The translations under genes and the position numbers were made by a program. Shown in pieces: positions 56,281 through 64,000 of a stretch of DNA of 64,000 bases (position 1 is the stretch's first letter; the number at the start of each line of letters is the position of its first letter). The stretch comes from Alphaproteobacteria bacterium (GTDB taxonomy: Bacteria > Pseudomonadota > Alphaproteobacteria > Micropepsales > Micropepsaceae): assembly GCA_018971835.1 (NCBI GenBank), contig JAGWZW010000007.1, positions 1 through 64,000 on the forward strand, written 5' to 3'. Below the pieces are notes generated by a model, which saw only the letters and a program-made list of their open reading frames with translations, was not told where the DNA came from and did no database searches.

Positions 56281-57759
56281 TCAGACCGGCGGCGGCTTGA
56301 ATCCTCCCAGCGCGTCCTCGATCAGCTGAGCCAGACGCAGCGGCGTGCGGTCCTCCAGAAACGGCCCGATAAACTGTACGCCGACCGGCAGGCCGCCGAC
56401 AAAGCGGCCGGTCGGAATCGCTGTGGCCGGAAGATTGGCCACCGTCGCGAGCCCCGGCCACATCAGATTGTCCAAATAGGGGCGCGCCACGCCGTCGACC
56501 ATGATGCGCCGGTCCAGCTGCGCCTCGGGTCCGTCGCCGCTCATGTCATGCGGAAAGGCGACGGTCGGCAGGTTGGGACAGAGCACGACATCGTAATCGC
56601 GGAAGAACTCCCGCCAGGCGCGGAACAGGTGTTCACGCATTTCACAAAGCTCGTTCCAGCGCGCGAGGCTCTGGTGGGCAGCGCGCGCCATGACCGCAGC
56701 ATAGCTGGCCGAATCGCCCTGCGGCGGCGCCACCGTTGCGGCCGCGTGCTCGTCGTCAGGCTTGCGGGCGCTGACGATGCTCATCAGCACTTCGAAATAA
56801 AGCCGGTAGCTGTCGGCAAACGGAATGGGCGGCTTCGCCTTGCGGTCGACCGTGGCGCCGAGCCGCGCGATATCATCGGCAAAGGCCTCGATGGCGGCCT
56901 GTGAAGCGGATTCCAGCGGATAAACCGATGAATCCGCCCACAGCGCCACGCGGTAATCCGAAATCCTGCCGTGGCGCGCCGCCCGCAGTTTCAAAGACCA
57001 CGCTGTATCGGCCAGGGGTTCCGGCCCGGCCAAAACATCCAGCGCCAATTCGAGGTCGTGCGCGCTACGCGCTAGCGGGCCCGCGACCGAAAGCTGCGCA
57101 GAAGACAGCTCGCCCGGCATCGGCGGGATGTGCCCGCGCTTGGGAACGATGCCGAAGCTCGACTTGTGGCCATACACACCGCAGCAATGCGAGGGCACGC
57201 GGATCGAGCCGCCGATATCGCTGCCCAGCTCGAGCGGCGTCAGGCCCGCCGCCAGCGCGGCCGCCGCGCCGCCCGAGGAACCGCCCGCTGTACGCTCAAG
57301 ATTCCACGGATTGCGCGTCAGGCCATATACCGGATTGTAGCTCTGATGATCGCTGGCCATCACCGGCACGTTGGTCTTGCCGAACGGAATGGCCCCCACG
57401 CGCCGGAGCGCAGCAACGGGATCGGCGTCGGTATCCGGCCGATGCTGCGCCAGTGCGGGAAGACCACACGTTGCCGTCATGCCGGCGACTTCATAGGTAT
57501 CCTTGATGGTCATCGGCAGACCGTGCAGCGGTGAGGCGGCGATCACTTCCGCCGAAGCATTATCCGCTTTGCGGGCCGCGGCCCGGGCGCCGTTCTCGTC
57601 CAGCGCCACAACGGCGTTGATCGCCGGATTGCGGGCAGCAACAGCCTTGAAGTGCTCATCAAGCAGTTCCACTGCGCCGATTTCGCGCGCGCGCAGCCTA
57701 GCCACCAGCTTGTAGGCCGGTTCGAAAAGCATGTCGTTGCATTGCCGGTCGCTGGTCAT
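56281..57759 (-). CDS. amidase signature family hydrolase
   Basis: A 492-residue amidase with the Ser-cisSer-Lys triad: Lys86 in MTIKDTYEV, the Ser161/Ser162 pair in TAGGSSGGAAAA and nucleophile Ser185 in GSDIGGSIRVP. No signal peptide, so it acts in the cytosol on an amide of unknown identity. It is not GatA: there is no gatC/gatB nearby and the C-terminal half differs. GGGAG lies 5 nt before the ATG. A 131-nt gap separates it from the SDR gene. Confidence 0.9.
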   Translation of the reverse strand: MTSDRQCNDMLFEPAYKLVARLRAREIGAVELLDEHFKAVAARNPAINAVVALDENGARAAARKADNASAEVIAASPLHGLPMTIKDTYEVAGMTATCGLPALAQHRPDTDADPVAALRRVGAIPFGKTNVPVMASDHQSYNPVYGLTRNPWNLERTAGGSSGGAAAALAAGLTPLELGSDIGGSIRVPSHCCGVYGHKSSFGIVPKRGHIPPMPGELSSAQLSVAGPLARSAHDLELALDVLAGPEPLADTAWSLKLRAARHGRISDYRVALWADSSVYPLESASQAAIEAFADDIARLGATVDRKAKPPIPFADSYRLYFEVLMSIVSARKPDDEHAAATVAPPQGDSASYAAVMARAAHQSLARWNELCEMREHLFRAWREFFRDYDVVLCPNLPTVAFPHDMSGDGPEAQLDRRIMVDGVARPYLDNLMWPGLATVANLPATAIPTGRFVGGLPVGVQFIGPFLEDRTPLRLAQLIEDALGGFKPPPV

Positions 57760-57890
57760 GATCGCTCCCTTGTCCTTTTATCTGAAACCGTATGCTTCCC
57801 GGGCGGCGAAGTTGCACCTTCTACCCGGGAGCCGTCCAGCTATTTTGAGATATCGCGATCGGAACCGATAACCGGCCGCAGTGCCCGCCG

Positions 57891-58946
57891 TCAGAGGCCG
57901 GTCCACTTCTGATTGTGCCAGCGCAGCCATGAACGGTAGTGATCTGCCAGCGTCTCCGCCGCGGAGCGGTACGCAATCCCCAGTTCCTCAACGCTGCGCC
58001 GATTATCGACAGTGAAGCGGATGCCGAGATGGCCACGGATATAATCCTGCGTCAGGCCGAACAGCGGCCCTAGAATGCGAATGGGCCAGTGCGGCAGCCG
58101 GTAGCGCGGCAAGAGCCACGGCCGTCGGTGATGCGGGCGCAGCATTCGCGCCATGTCGAGAAACGAGATCATGCCCTTTTCTGCCAGGATGTAGCGGCCG
58201 GAAGCAGCCTCGCGTTCCGCCGCGCGCAGATGGGCCAGCGCGACATCGCGCACGTCCACATAGGTGAAGGCAAAATTCGGTGCGCCGTAGAAGAAATAGC
58301 CCTTCAAGAGTTCGTCGAGCAGGAACAGGCTGCCGGAGTCCGATACCGGGGTCAGCGCCGGGCCGAGGATCAGCCCCGGATTGATCGCCACCATCGACCA
58401 GCGCGACTGCCGCCCGCAGATCGCCCAGGCTTCGTGCTCCGCCATCACTTTCGAATAGTGATAGGGATTGTTTTCGAGCGTACTGGTGGTGTTGAAGAAC
58501 CTTTCCTGCAGCACGCCTCCCTGCAGGTTCAGCACATCGATATAGTCGCCGAAGATCGCGCCGACCGTCGAAGTCAGCACCACCCGCTGTACGCTCTGAC
58601 AGGCATCGACGGCACCCAGCACGTTGCGCGTGCCTTCCAGCGCGGGTTCCAGCAATTCGCGCCTGCCGTCCTTGATCTGCTCAGGGAAAAGAAACGGCGA
58701 GGCGACGTGGAACACCACATCGCAACCCTTAGTCGCAGCGTCGAACGATCCGGGCTTCATCAGGTCAGCCTCGAACAGCTTCAGCCGGCCGGGACGGCGC
58801 GCCTTGAGCGCGTTCAGGCTCGTCAGCTTGCCCGGCTTCGACAGGCTGCGGACAGTGGCGTGGACCTGATATCCCTCTGCCAGCAGCAGATCGACCAGAT
58901 GCCCCGCGACATAGCCGCTGCCGCCCGTAACCAGCGCCGTTTTCAT
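57891..58946 (-). CDS. extended SDR (dihydroflavonol-4-reductase-like)
   Basis: A 351-residue NAD(P)-dependent reductase with nucleotide loop TGGSGYVAGH (8-17), Ser126 in TSTVGA, and the catalytic Tyr162-Lys166 pair in NPYHYSKVMAE. The family acts on ketones or sugar nucleotides; in this locus a keto intermediate is plausible. AAGGAG is 7 nt before the ATG at 58946, which overlaps the MFS stop by 4 nt, so it is co-translated with the permease. Confidence 0.9.
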   Translation of the reverse strand: MKTALVTGGSGYVAGHLVDLLLAEGYQVHATVRSLSKPGKLTSLNALKARRPGRLKLFEADLMKPGSFDAATKGCDVVFHVASPFLFPEQIKDGRRELLEPALEGTRNVLGAVDACQSVQRVVLTSTVGAIFGDYIDVLNLQGGVLQERFFNTTSTLENNPYHYSKVMAEHEAWAICGRQSRWSMVAINPGLILGPALTPVSDSGSLFLLDELLKGYFFYGAPNFAFTYVDVRDVALAHLRAAEREAASGRYILAEKGMISFLDMARMLRPHHRRPWLLPRYRLPHWPIRILGPLFGLTQDYIRGHLGIRFTVDNRRSVEELGIAYRSAAETLADHYRSWLRWHNQKWTGL

Positions 58947-60136
58947 GTTACATCTCCTTGCATTACTTCGTCCGGCGCAAGTTGGGCCCGCAGCCAATAT
59001 TTGCGGCCGCCCCAGACAAGTGCCAGCGATGCCAGCGTGCAGCAAGAACCGACCAGCGCAGCGGCACGCACGTTGTCGTTGCCGACCGCGAGCGAGGCCA
59101 TGAACGGCCCGAAAGCCAGCCCCAGCAGTTGCGCGGCCGGCACCAGCACCGCCACCCGCCCCTCACCATCGGCGCGAAACGTCAGGCCGAATTGAAATGG
59201 GTTGAGAAAGAGCCACACGAAGGCAAGCGCCGCGCACAACACCACAAATCTGCCGGCTGCATTGTGCGGAAGAAAATAAAGTCCGGCCGTCACCGCCGTC
59301 AACACCAGCGCACCGGCGCAGACGGTTGTAACGACATCGAGCCTGCGCACCAGCATGATCGCCGCCAGGCCGCCGGTCACCTGCACCAGCAGCACGCCGG
59401 AAACCAGCGCCTGCGCCTCCTCAGCCGAAAGCCCGGCGGACCGGCCGAGCGGTTCGAGATAGGCCCAGATTGCACCCAGTCCGGCCATCTGCAGGAAGGC
59501 GATGGCGAGCGGCAGCACGCGGCCGATGGTCCAGATAACTTTGCCGTCCGCCTCTTTGGCCAACGGTGCAAGATCGGGTGCAAGTTCCGCAGCCAGCAGC
59601 GCGCAAAGCACAAGAAGTGCGGCCAGCGCTACGAAAGCGCCGCGCCAGCCGGCATGGGGAACGACGACACCGGCGAACAACGCGGCAGCCACAGCCTGGA
59701 TCACGGTCTGCACGACCACAAACACGGCGGCGGCGCGGTCCGGCTCGCGCGCGCGCACGATGGTGCAGGTCGCCACCCAGACCAGCACACCTTCCGCAAA
59801 TCCAGCCACGCAGCGCAGCAACGCAAGCGCGGCATCGCCCCCGAAATACGGCGTCGCCAAATCGATACCGGCGACCAGCACAGCCGCAATCACGGCGATC
59901 AGGCGATAGCGAAGGACGGGCAGAGCCGCATCGCTTGACGCCACGCCGATGCCAACCGTCATGATCTCGCCCATCGCGATGAGGCCGATACCCGACATCG
60001 TGATGCGATGCGCATCGATCAGGGCACCCAGCAGGATCGGCTGCAGCCCCAGAACGACCAGCGCCAGCGAGCCAATCAGCAAGGCAACGGATATCTGGGC
60101 GGGGCCCACTTGCGGGAATGATGTCTGCTCCGCCAT
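58943..60136 (-). CDS. MFS transporter
   Basis: A 397-residue permease with twelve hydrophobic segments. Classic MFS loop motifs are weak (no clear GRxGRR), but the two-bundle layout with a central cytosolic loop (about 193-205, APLAKEADGK) is clear, as in sugar or aromatic-acid permeases of the DHA1-like group. It most likely imports the substrate released in the periplasm. It begins 15 nt after the degenerate aldolase gene. Confidence 0.82.
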   Translation of the reverse strand: MAEQTSFPQVGPAQISVALLIGSLALVVLGLQPILLGALIDAHRITMSGIGLIAMGEIMTVGIGVASSDAALPVLRYRLIAVIAAVLVAGIDLATPYFGGDAALALLRCVAGFAEGVLVWVATCTIVRAREPDRAAAVFVVVQTVIQAVAAALFAGVVVPHAGWRGAFVALAALLVLCALLAAELAPDLAPLAKEADGKVIWTIGRVLPLAIAFLQMAGLGAIWAYLEPLGRSAGLSAEEAQALVSGVLLVQVTGGLAAIMLVRRLDVVTTVCAGALVLTAVTAGLYFLPHNAAGRFVVLCAALAFVWLFLNPFQFGLTFRADGEGRVAVLVPAAQLLGLAFGPFMASLAVGNDNVRAAALVGSCCTLASLALVWGGRKYWLRAQLAPDEVMQGDVT

Positions 60137-60151
60137 CTCACCCCGCCCTTT

Positions 60152-60787
60152 CTAATATTTGTTGCTGTCAACCGGCAGACACCCGGCGGCGAAGGCTTCG
60201 GCGGCACGCTTTTCATCCGTGCCGAGCCGACCGGCGGCGATGCGCTGCACCCAGCGCGGAACCCTGGTGAGATCGCCGCCCGACGCGGCGGCTAGCACAT
60301 AGGCGGTGGAGCATTTCTCGAACAACTCCGCATTAAGTGCGAGCCGGCGCGCGGTCATGCCCAGGCAAAGCGGCTTCCCGCGGAGCATCAGCGCGTTGGC
60401 GCCACCCTTCAGCGCCGTGGCAAGAGCGGCTTCGCTGTCCACTGGCGGCGGCATGAGGCCGATATGGCGAATCTGCTCGTCGAACAGTTCGGGCAGCGCA
60501 CCGCCGAAACGGCCAAGCATGGTGCCAAACATCCCGCCGCCCCAGGCGATAGCGCCGGCATCGCCCCGCAGATCGTAGATAACAGCGTGGATGCGCGCCT
60601 CATCGGCCACAGTCGAAGCGTCGCTGGTAACACGACGCGGGTTTGCCGCCGGAGAATCCGCAAACCACATTTGCGGTGTGTCCGGGCAGCGCAGCGACAG
60701 GCTTGCCGCCGGTCCGAGCAGATTCTTGGCGGCCAGCCGGCCGGCGGTCGCGCGCCACAATTCTTCCAGCGTTTCGGATGTCGCCAT
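60152..60787 (-). CDS. class II aldolase/adducin-fold protein lacking metal ligands
   Basis: A 211-residue protein with the overall pattern of class II aldolases (N-terminal LEELWRATAGRLAAKNLLG..SLSLR; EARIHAVIYDLRGDAG like the E-x3-H helix). Compared with the intact aldolase at 62298-62942, the HTH zinc ligands become AWGG (residues 81-84) and the third ligand in LLHNHG becomes MLRGKP (134-139). Glu63 is kept. It may be a non-metal enzyme, for example an isomerase or dehydratase of the same fold, or a partner subunit. Start at 60787 with GAGG upstream; 4 nt after the aminomutase-like gene. Confidence 0.75.
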   Translation of the reverse strand: MATSETLEELWRATAGRLAAKNLLGPAASLSLRCPDTPQMWFADSPAANPRRVTSDASTVADEARIHAVIYDLRGDAGAIAWGGGMFGTMLGRFGGALPELFDEQIRHIGLMPPPVDSEAALATALKGGANALMLRGKPLCLGMTARRLALNAELFEKCSTAYVLAAASGGDLTRVPRWVQRIAAGRLGTDEKRAAEAFAAGCLPVDSNKY

Positions 60788-60791
60788 CGCC

Positions 60792-62261
60792 TCACACCAA
60801 TTTGAAGACATCTTCGAAGCGGCCGAGCGCTTCGTCGATAACTTCGTCCGTATCGGCGAGGCTGGTGTAGATGCGGCTGCCCGCCAGCGTGATAAGGCCG
60901 TGGGCAGCATAGGCCGCGCCCATTTCCTCCATCATGTGCTTGCGGCCCTTGGCCTCATCCTTGGCGCGCCACAGCTTGTAGAGATTGCTGGTATCGAGCA
61001 GCAGCACGCCCGAAGTCTGCAGGTGGACGATCGAGCCCATGTTGTACACCACATAGGGCAGACCCTGGCGCGCGATGATCTCTTCAAGCCCCTTGCGCAA
61101 GCGATCGCCGGCGCGCCCGGCCTTGGCGGCGGCATCGAGGCGCTCGGCCTCCAGCAGCGCATGATAGCCCGCGACACAGGACAGCGGATTGGCCGATAGC
61201 GTGCCGCCGACGAAGGCGCGGCGACTGCTGGTGCCGATGCCGCCGACCAGCAGCATCATGATATCGCGCCGTCCGCCAACGGCACCGGCCATCGGATAAC
61301 CGCCGGTGAGACATTTGCCGAGCACTGTGAGATCGGGCGTCACGTTGAAATAGCCTTGTGCGCCACCCGGCCCGAGCCGAAAACCGCTCACCACCTCATC
61401 GAAGATCAGCAGCGCGCCGAACTCGTCGCACAGCTTGCGCACCTGGGCGTTGTAATCGCGATGCACGGGCCGTGTGCCACTTTCAGGGCCGAGTGGCTCC
61501 AGCAACACCGCCGCGGTGCCGCCGCGCATCCGGTTCCATTGCAGCTTGCGGCGCAGCGCCCCCAGATCGTTGGGATGGCATTCCTGGGTGCAGGCCGTGG
61601 CGCCGCGCGGAATACCGACCGCTTCCATGCGCCCGGTGCCCGGCAGACGCATGCCGTAGACCATCTGATCGCTCCAGCCGTGATAGGCGCCTCCGATCTT
61701 GATGATCCATTTGCGTTCGGTATAGGCGCGCGCCAGGCGGATCGCGCCCATCACCGCTTCGGTGCCCGAACCGAGCAGGCGCAGCATCTCGATACTCGGC
61801 ACCATGCGGCAAACCAGTTCCGCCAGCTTGACTTCATATTCGTGCAGCAGGCCGGTGGTCGGTCCGCAGGAATCCAGAATCTCGTTCACTTTGGCGCGCA
61901 CGGCAGGCGGATTGGAGCCGAGCAGGGTCGGCCCGCCCGCCTGCAGAAAGTCGATGTAACTGTTGCCGTCCACGTCGGTGAGATACGCCCCCTTCGCGCC
62001 GGCGATTGCCAGCGGGAACGGATAATTGAAGGCCAGGTTGTGCTGCACGCCGCCGGGGATAACGGCCTGCGCCTCTTCGGAAAGGCGTTTGGAACCGGCA
62101 CAGCGTTCCTCGAAGTGACGCATCACCTTTTCCATGCCGTCCGCACCGATACGGCGCATCGGCTGGCCGACAAGGTCGGCAAAGCGCCGATAAAGCGCAT
62201 CGGTATCCGGCCAGCTCGAAATCGCCGGCGTGGTTTGTGGAGCTGTCGAGTTGCTATCCAT
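60792..62261 (-). CDS. class III aminotransferase, glutamate-1-semialdehyde-aminomutase-like
   Basis: A 489-residue PLP enzyme. Marks: LLGSGTEAVMGAIRLAR (phosphate cup), IIKIGGAYHGWSD, IFDEVVSGFR with Asp288 to the PLP ring, and the PLP lysine Lys316 in VLGKCLTGGYP. It resembles HemL but is longer, with an extra 50-60-residue N-terminus, and lies in a catabolic operon, so it is not the housekeeping HemL. It should move an amino group within, or onto, an aldehyde/keto intermediate. ATG at 62261 has AGGTGA 5 nt upstream; a GTG at 62270 is possible. Confidence 0.88.
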   Translation of the reverse strand: MDSNSTAPQTTPAISSWPDTDALYRRFADLVGQPMRRIGADGMEKVMRHFEERCAGSKRLSEEAQAVIPGGVQHNLAFNYPFPLAIAGAKGAYLTDVDGNSYIDFLQAGGPTLLGSNPPAVRAKVNEILDSCGPTTGLLHEYEVKLAELVCRMVPSIEMLRLLGSGTEAVMGAIRLARAYTERKWIIKIGGAYHGWSDQMVYGMRLPGTGRMEAVGIPRGATACTQECHPNDLGALRRKLQWNRMRGGTAAVLLEPLGPESGTRPVHRDYNAQVRKLCDEFGALLIFDEVVSGFRLGPGGAQGYFNVTPDLTVLGKCLTGGYPMAGAVGGRRDIMMLLVGGIGTSSRRAFVGGTLSANPLSCVAGYHALLEAERLDAAAKAGRAGDRLRKGLEEIIARQGLPYVVYNMGSIVHLQTSGVLLLDTSNLYKLWRAKDEAKGRKHMMEEMGAAYAAHGLITLAGSRIYTSLADTDEVIDEALGRFEDVFKLV

Positions 62262-62297
62262 GATCGTCACCTGTCGCGCAATGAGATGGCTTACACG

Positions 62298-62942
62298 TTA
62301 CGCCCCGCCGAGCGTCGCCAGGACGGCGGCAAGGGCTGCAGTGTGTTCGGGCTCACGGCGCATCCGCGCCTCTATCTGCTGCTGCAGGCACGCGCGGACC
62401 AACCGCTCCAAATCGTCCACCGTTTGCAGCGCCGTCTCGATGCTGGTGCCGCAACACAGCACGCCGTGATTGTGCAGGAGATAAGCATTGGCGTCATCGC
62501 GCAATGCGCGGCCGAGCAGGAAAGCCAGGAGGCCCGTGCCGGAGGGCATGTAGCCGACCAGTGGCACCTTGGGCCCCAGCGTGCAGCGAAGCAGCGGCGC
62601 TTCGACGGTAATGGGCTTTCCAAGCAGGGCCGCAGCGCTAGCCACAGGTTGATGGGTATGGATACTGCACCAGACATCAGGGCGACGACGCAGCACGCGC
62701 GCGTGCAGCCCAGTTTCGACGGAAGGTGTTCCGGCCCCGTCCATTTTTTTGAGATCGGCAAGGCGCATGACGCAGACCTCGTCCGCCGTCATCGCGAAAT
62801 AGTCCGTGGCGGAAGGCGTGACCGCAAATTGCGACGCATCGATTCGTACGGCGAGATTGCCGCCGGTGCCGGCGAAATAGCCTTTGCGCGACAACGCCAC
62901 GCAAAGATCGACGATGCGCTGGCGTGTTTCAAGCGCAAGCAT
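62298..62942 (-). CDS. class II aldolase (fuculose/ribulose-phosphate aldolase family)
   Basis: A 214-residue zinc aldolase with Glu76 (SVETGLH), metal ligands His95 and His97 (SIHTHQPV) and His159 (LLHNHG), and the phosphate-binding AGTGGNLAVR near residue 24. The family splits sugar 1-phosphates into dihydroxyacetone phosphate and an aldehyde. It overlaps the end of the kinase gene by 14 nt, which points to kinase then aldolase acting in sequence, as for fuculose or rhamnulose, though the sugar is not identified. Confidence 0.92.
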   Translation of the reverse strand: MLALETRQRIVDLCVALSRKGYFAGTGGNLAVRIDASQFAVTPSATDYFAMTADEVCVMRLADLKKMDGAGTPSVETGLHARVLRRRPDVWCSIHTHQPVASAAALLGKPITVEAPLLRCTLGPKVPLVGYMPSGTGLLAFLLGRALRDDANAYLLHNHGVLCCGTSIETALQTVDDLERLVRACLQQQIEARMRREPEHTAALAAVLATLGGA

Positions 62943-64000
62943 GGTGGGCCTCCTTCCCGGATGGATTGAGCTGCCGGTAAACCGGCGCCAGCTTCCGCTG
63001 CAACATCTTGAAAGCGCCGAAGCGGTCGTCGTAGAGTGCCCGCAACGCCTGATCCGGTTCGTATATCCGGCGTGTACGGCGCAGAGCCGCGAGGTCGGAG
63101 AAGCATAATGCGTTCATGCCGACCGCGGCGATGAACGCTGCGCCAACAGCATTGGCCTGGATCGGATTTTCGAGTTGGCGGACCGGGCGGCCGCTCACAT
63201 CCGCGATGATCTGGCACCACAGATCGGATTGCGCGCCGCCACCCACGGCCGCGACCGGTCCCGCGGCGCATCCGACCATCTGCGTGAACGGTTCCATCAT
63301 CCAGCGTGTGTTGAGCGCTACGCCCTCCATGAAGGCGCGAATGACGTCTTCGCGCGTGTGCGAGAGCGAGAGATTGACGAGGCCGGCGCGCAGGCTGGGA
63401 TCGTCCACCGGCGTGCGTTCGCCGAACAACCAGGGCATATAGATCAGGCCGTTGGCGCCGGCGGGTACGCGCGCGGCGATCCGGTTCAGCACTTCGTAGA
63501 CGTCCGGCCGTTCTTCTTCGGTCAGGAATTCGTCGGGATGAAAAAGGATGCGGTCGCGCAGGAACGACAGGTTGGCCCCTGCCGTCGACTGGATCGCCAT
63601 CGCTAGATAGCGCCCGTCCACCGCGCAGGGCACCGCGGCCATTTTGCGCATCACATCCGTCTTCATGGACGGGACATGGGCGCCGAGCCACGAGGAGGTG
63701 CCTAGATAGAGGTGGGCAGCGTAATCTTCCACCGCGGCGCCGACTGCGACCGCGGAATTGTCTACCGCGCCGGCAACCACGATCGTCTGGGGCAAAAGCC
63801 CCAGTTGCTCCGCCACTTCCGGCAGAAGCGGACCGAGCACATCCGTCGATTTCACCAGATCGGGCAGCTTGGCGCGCTCGATACCAAGCATTCCGATCAG
63901 CCGATCGTCGTAGCGAACGCGGGAAAGATCACGATTGTCTGTGACCCAGGTGGTCAGGATCGAATCGATGGTGGCGCAGAACCGCCCGGTCAGCCGCAGG
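62929..64000 (-). CDS. FGGY carbohydrate kinase (5' part beyond window)
   Basis: The last 357 codons of an FGGY kinase; the N-terminal ATPase half begins beyond position 64000. Visible signatures: VVAGAVDNSAVAVGAAV with the catalytic aspartate, YLGTSSWLG, and GVALNTRWMMEPF followed by VGGGAQSDLWCQIIADV, the FGGY family signature. It resembles xylulokinases most. It is the most upstream gene seen of the catabolic operon and presumably phosphorylates the imported substrate before the aldolase cuts it. It is truncated only by the window edge. Confidence 0.92.
   Translation of the reverse strand, partial: LRLTGRFCATIDSILTTWVTDNRDLSRVRYDDRLIGMLGIERAKLPDLVKSTDVLGPLLPEVAEQLGLLPQTIVVAGAVDNSAVAVGAAVEDYAAHLYLGTSSWLGAHVPSMKTDVMRKMAAVPCAVDGRYLAMAIQSTAGANLSFLRDRILFHPDEFLTEEERPDVYEVLNRIAARVPAGANGLIYMPWLFGERTPVDDPSLRAGLVNLSLSHTREDVIRAFMEGVALNTRWMMEPFTQMVGCAAGPVAAVGGGAQSDLWCQIIADVSGRPVRQLENPIQANAVGAAFIAAVGMNALCFSDLAALRRTRRIYEPDQALRALYDDRFGAFKMLQRKLAPVYRQLNPSGKEAHHACA

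Overview
The window reads as chromosomal DNA of a GC-rich alphaproteobacterium. The pointers are the tightly overlapped order trpF-trpB-trpA-accD-folC, the glmU-glmS pair divergent from gph, a CysN-CysC fusion, an Atm1-type ABC exporter, GTG starts that overlap upstream stops, and one sphingomonad-style TonB-dependent receptor. Genus cannot be read from the sequence. There are 55 intact or edge-truncated protein genes, two or three small candidate ORFs, one tRNA (Val, anticodon CAC) and one gene remnant. No rRNA, CRISPR array, transposase or integrase gene was recognised.

Layout. 1-5.7 kb: minus-strand operon trpF-trpB-trpA-accD-folC (four 4-nt start/stop overlaps) followed by an FkbM-type methyltransferase that runs off the left edge. 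5.7-9.7 kb: a 63-aa protein, a chemoreceptor, and a YeiH-type exporter plus LysR regulator pair with a perfect inverted repeat upstream. 9.7-16.1 kb, plus strand: DUF883-like and holin-like envelope proteins, an AI-2E family permease, sulfate activation cysD-cysNC, and a DHA2 efflux protein. 16.3-22.0 kb: a two-domain cold-shock protein, then PadR regulator-adaptor-RND pump with a PadR-type operator on its promoter. 22.0-24.7 kb: Atm1-like exporter with a 30-aa membrane ORF in front, and a LOG family protein. 24.7-33.7 kb, minus strand: rarD, a sphingosine-1-phosphate-lyase-like enzyme, cimA, a GNAT, cysS, gltX and nadE, mostly overlapping. 33.8-45.3 kb: housekeeping genes (Gfo/Idh oxidoreductase, MDR oxidoreductase, membrane protein, class II DAHP synthase, mlaA, gor, rpiA, glmS, glmU, gph).

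45.3-49.4 kb is an accessory segment of lower GC and different codon use. A SAM methyltransferase gene sits between gph and a second, diverged copy of the last 16 codons of gph. Next come tRNA-Val and a two-gene restriction-modification unit (cytosine-5 methyltransferase plus PD-(D/E)XK-like endonuclease).

49.4-64.0 kb, all minus strand, is an apparent catabolic locus of unknown substrate: FGGY kinase (truncated by the right edge), class II aldolase, glutamate-1-semialdehyde-aminomutase-like enzyme, a second aldolase-fold protein that has lost its metal ligands, MFS permease, SDR reductase, amidase, MarR regulator, then TonB receptor, CocE-like hydrolase and secretory lipase behind a clear promoter/operator. 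Read together: outer-membrane uptake, periplasmic ester cleavage, inner-membrane import, then phosphorylation, aldol cleavage and amino transfer. This locus and the gph/tRNA island are the least conventional parts of the window.
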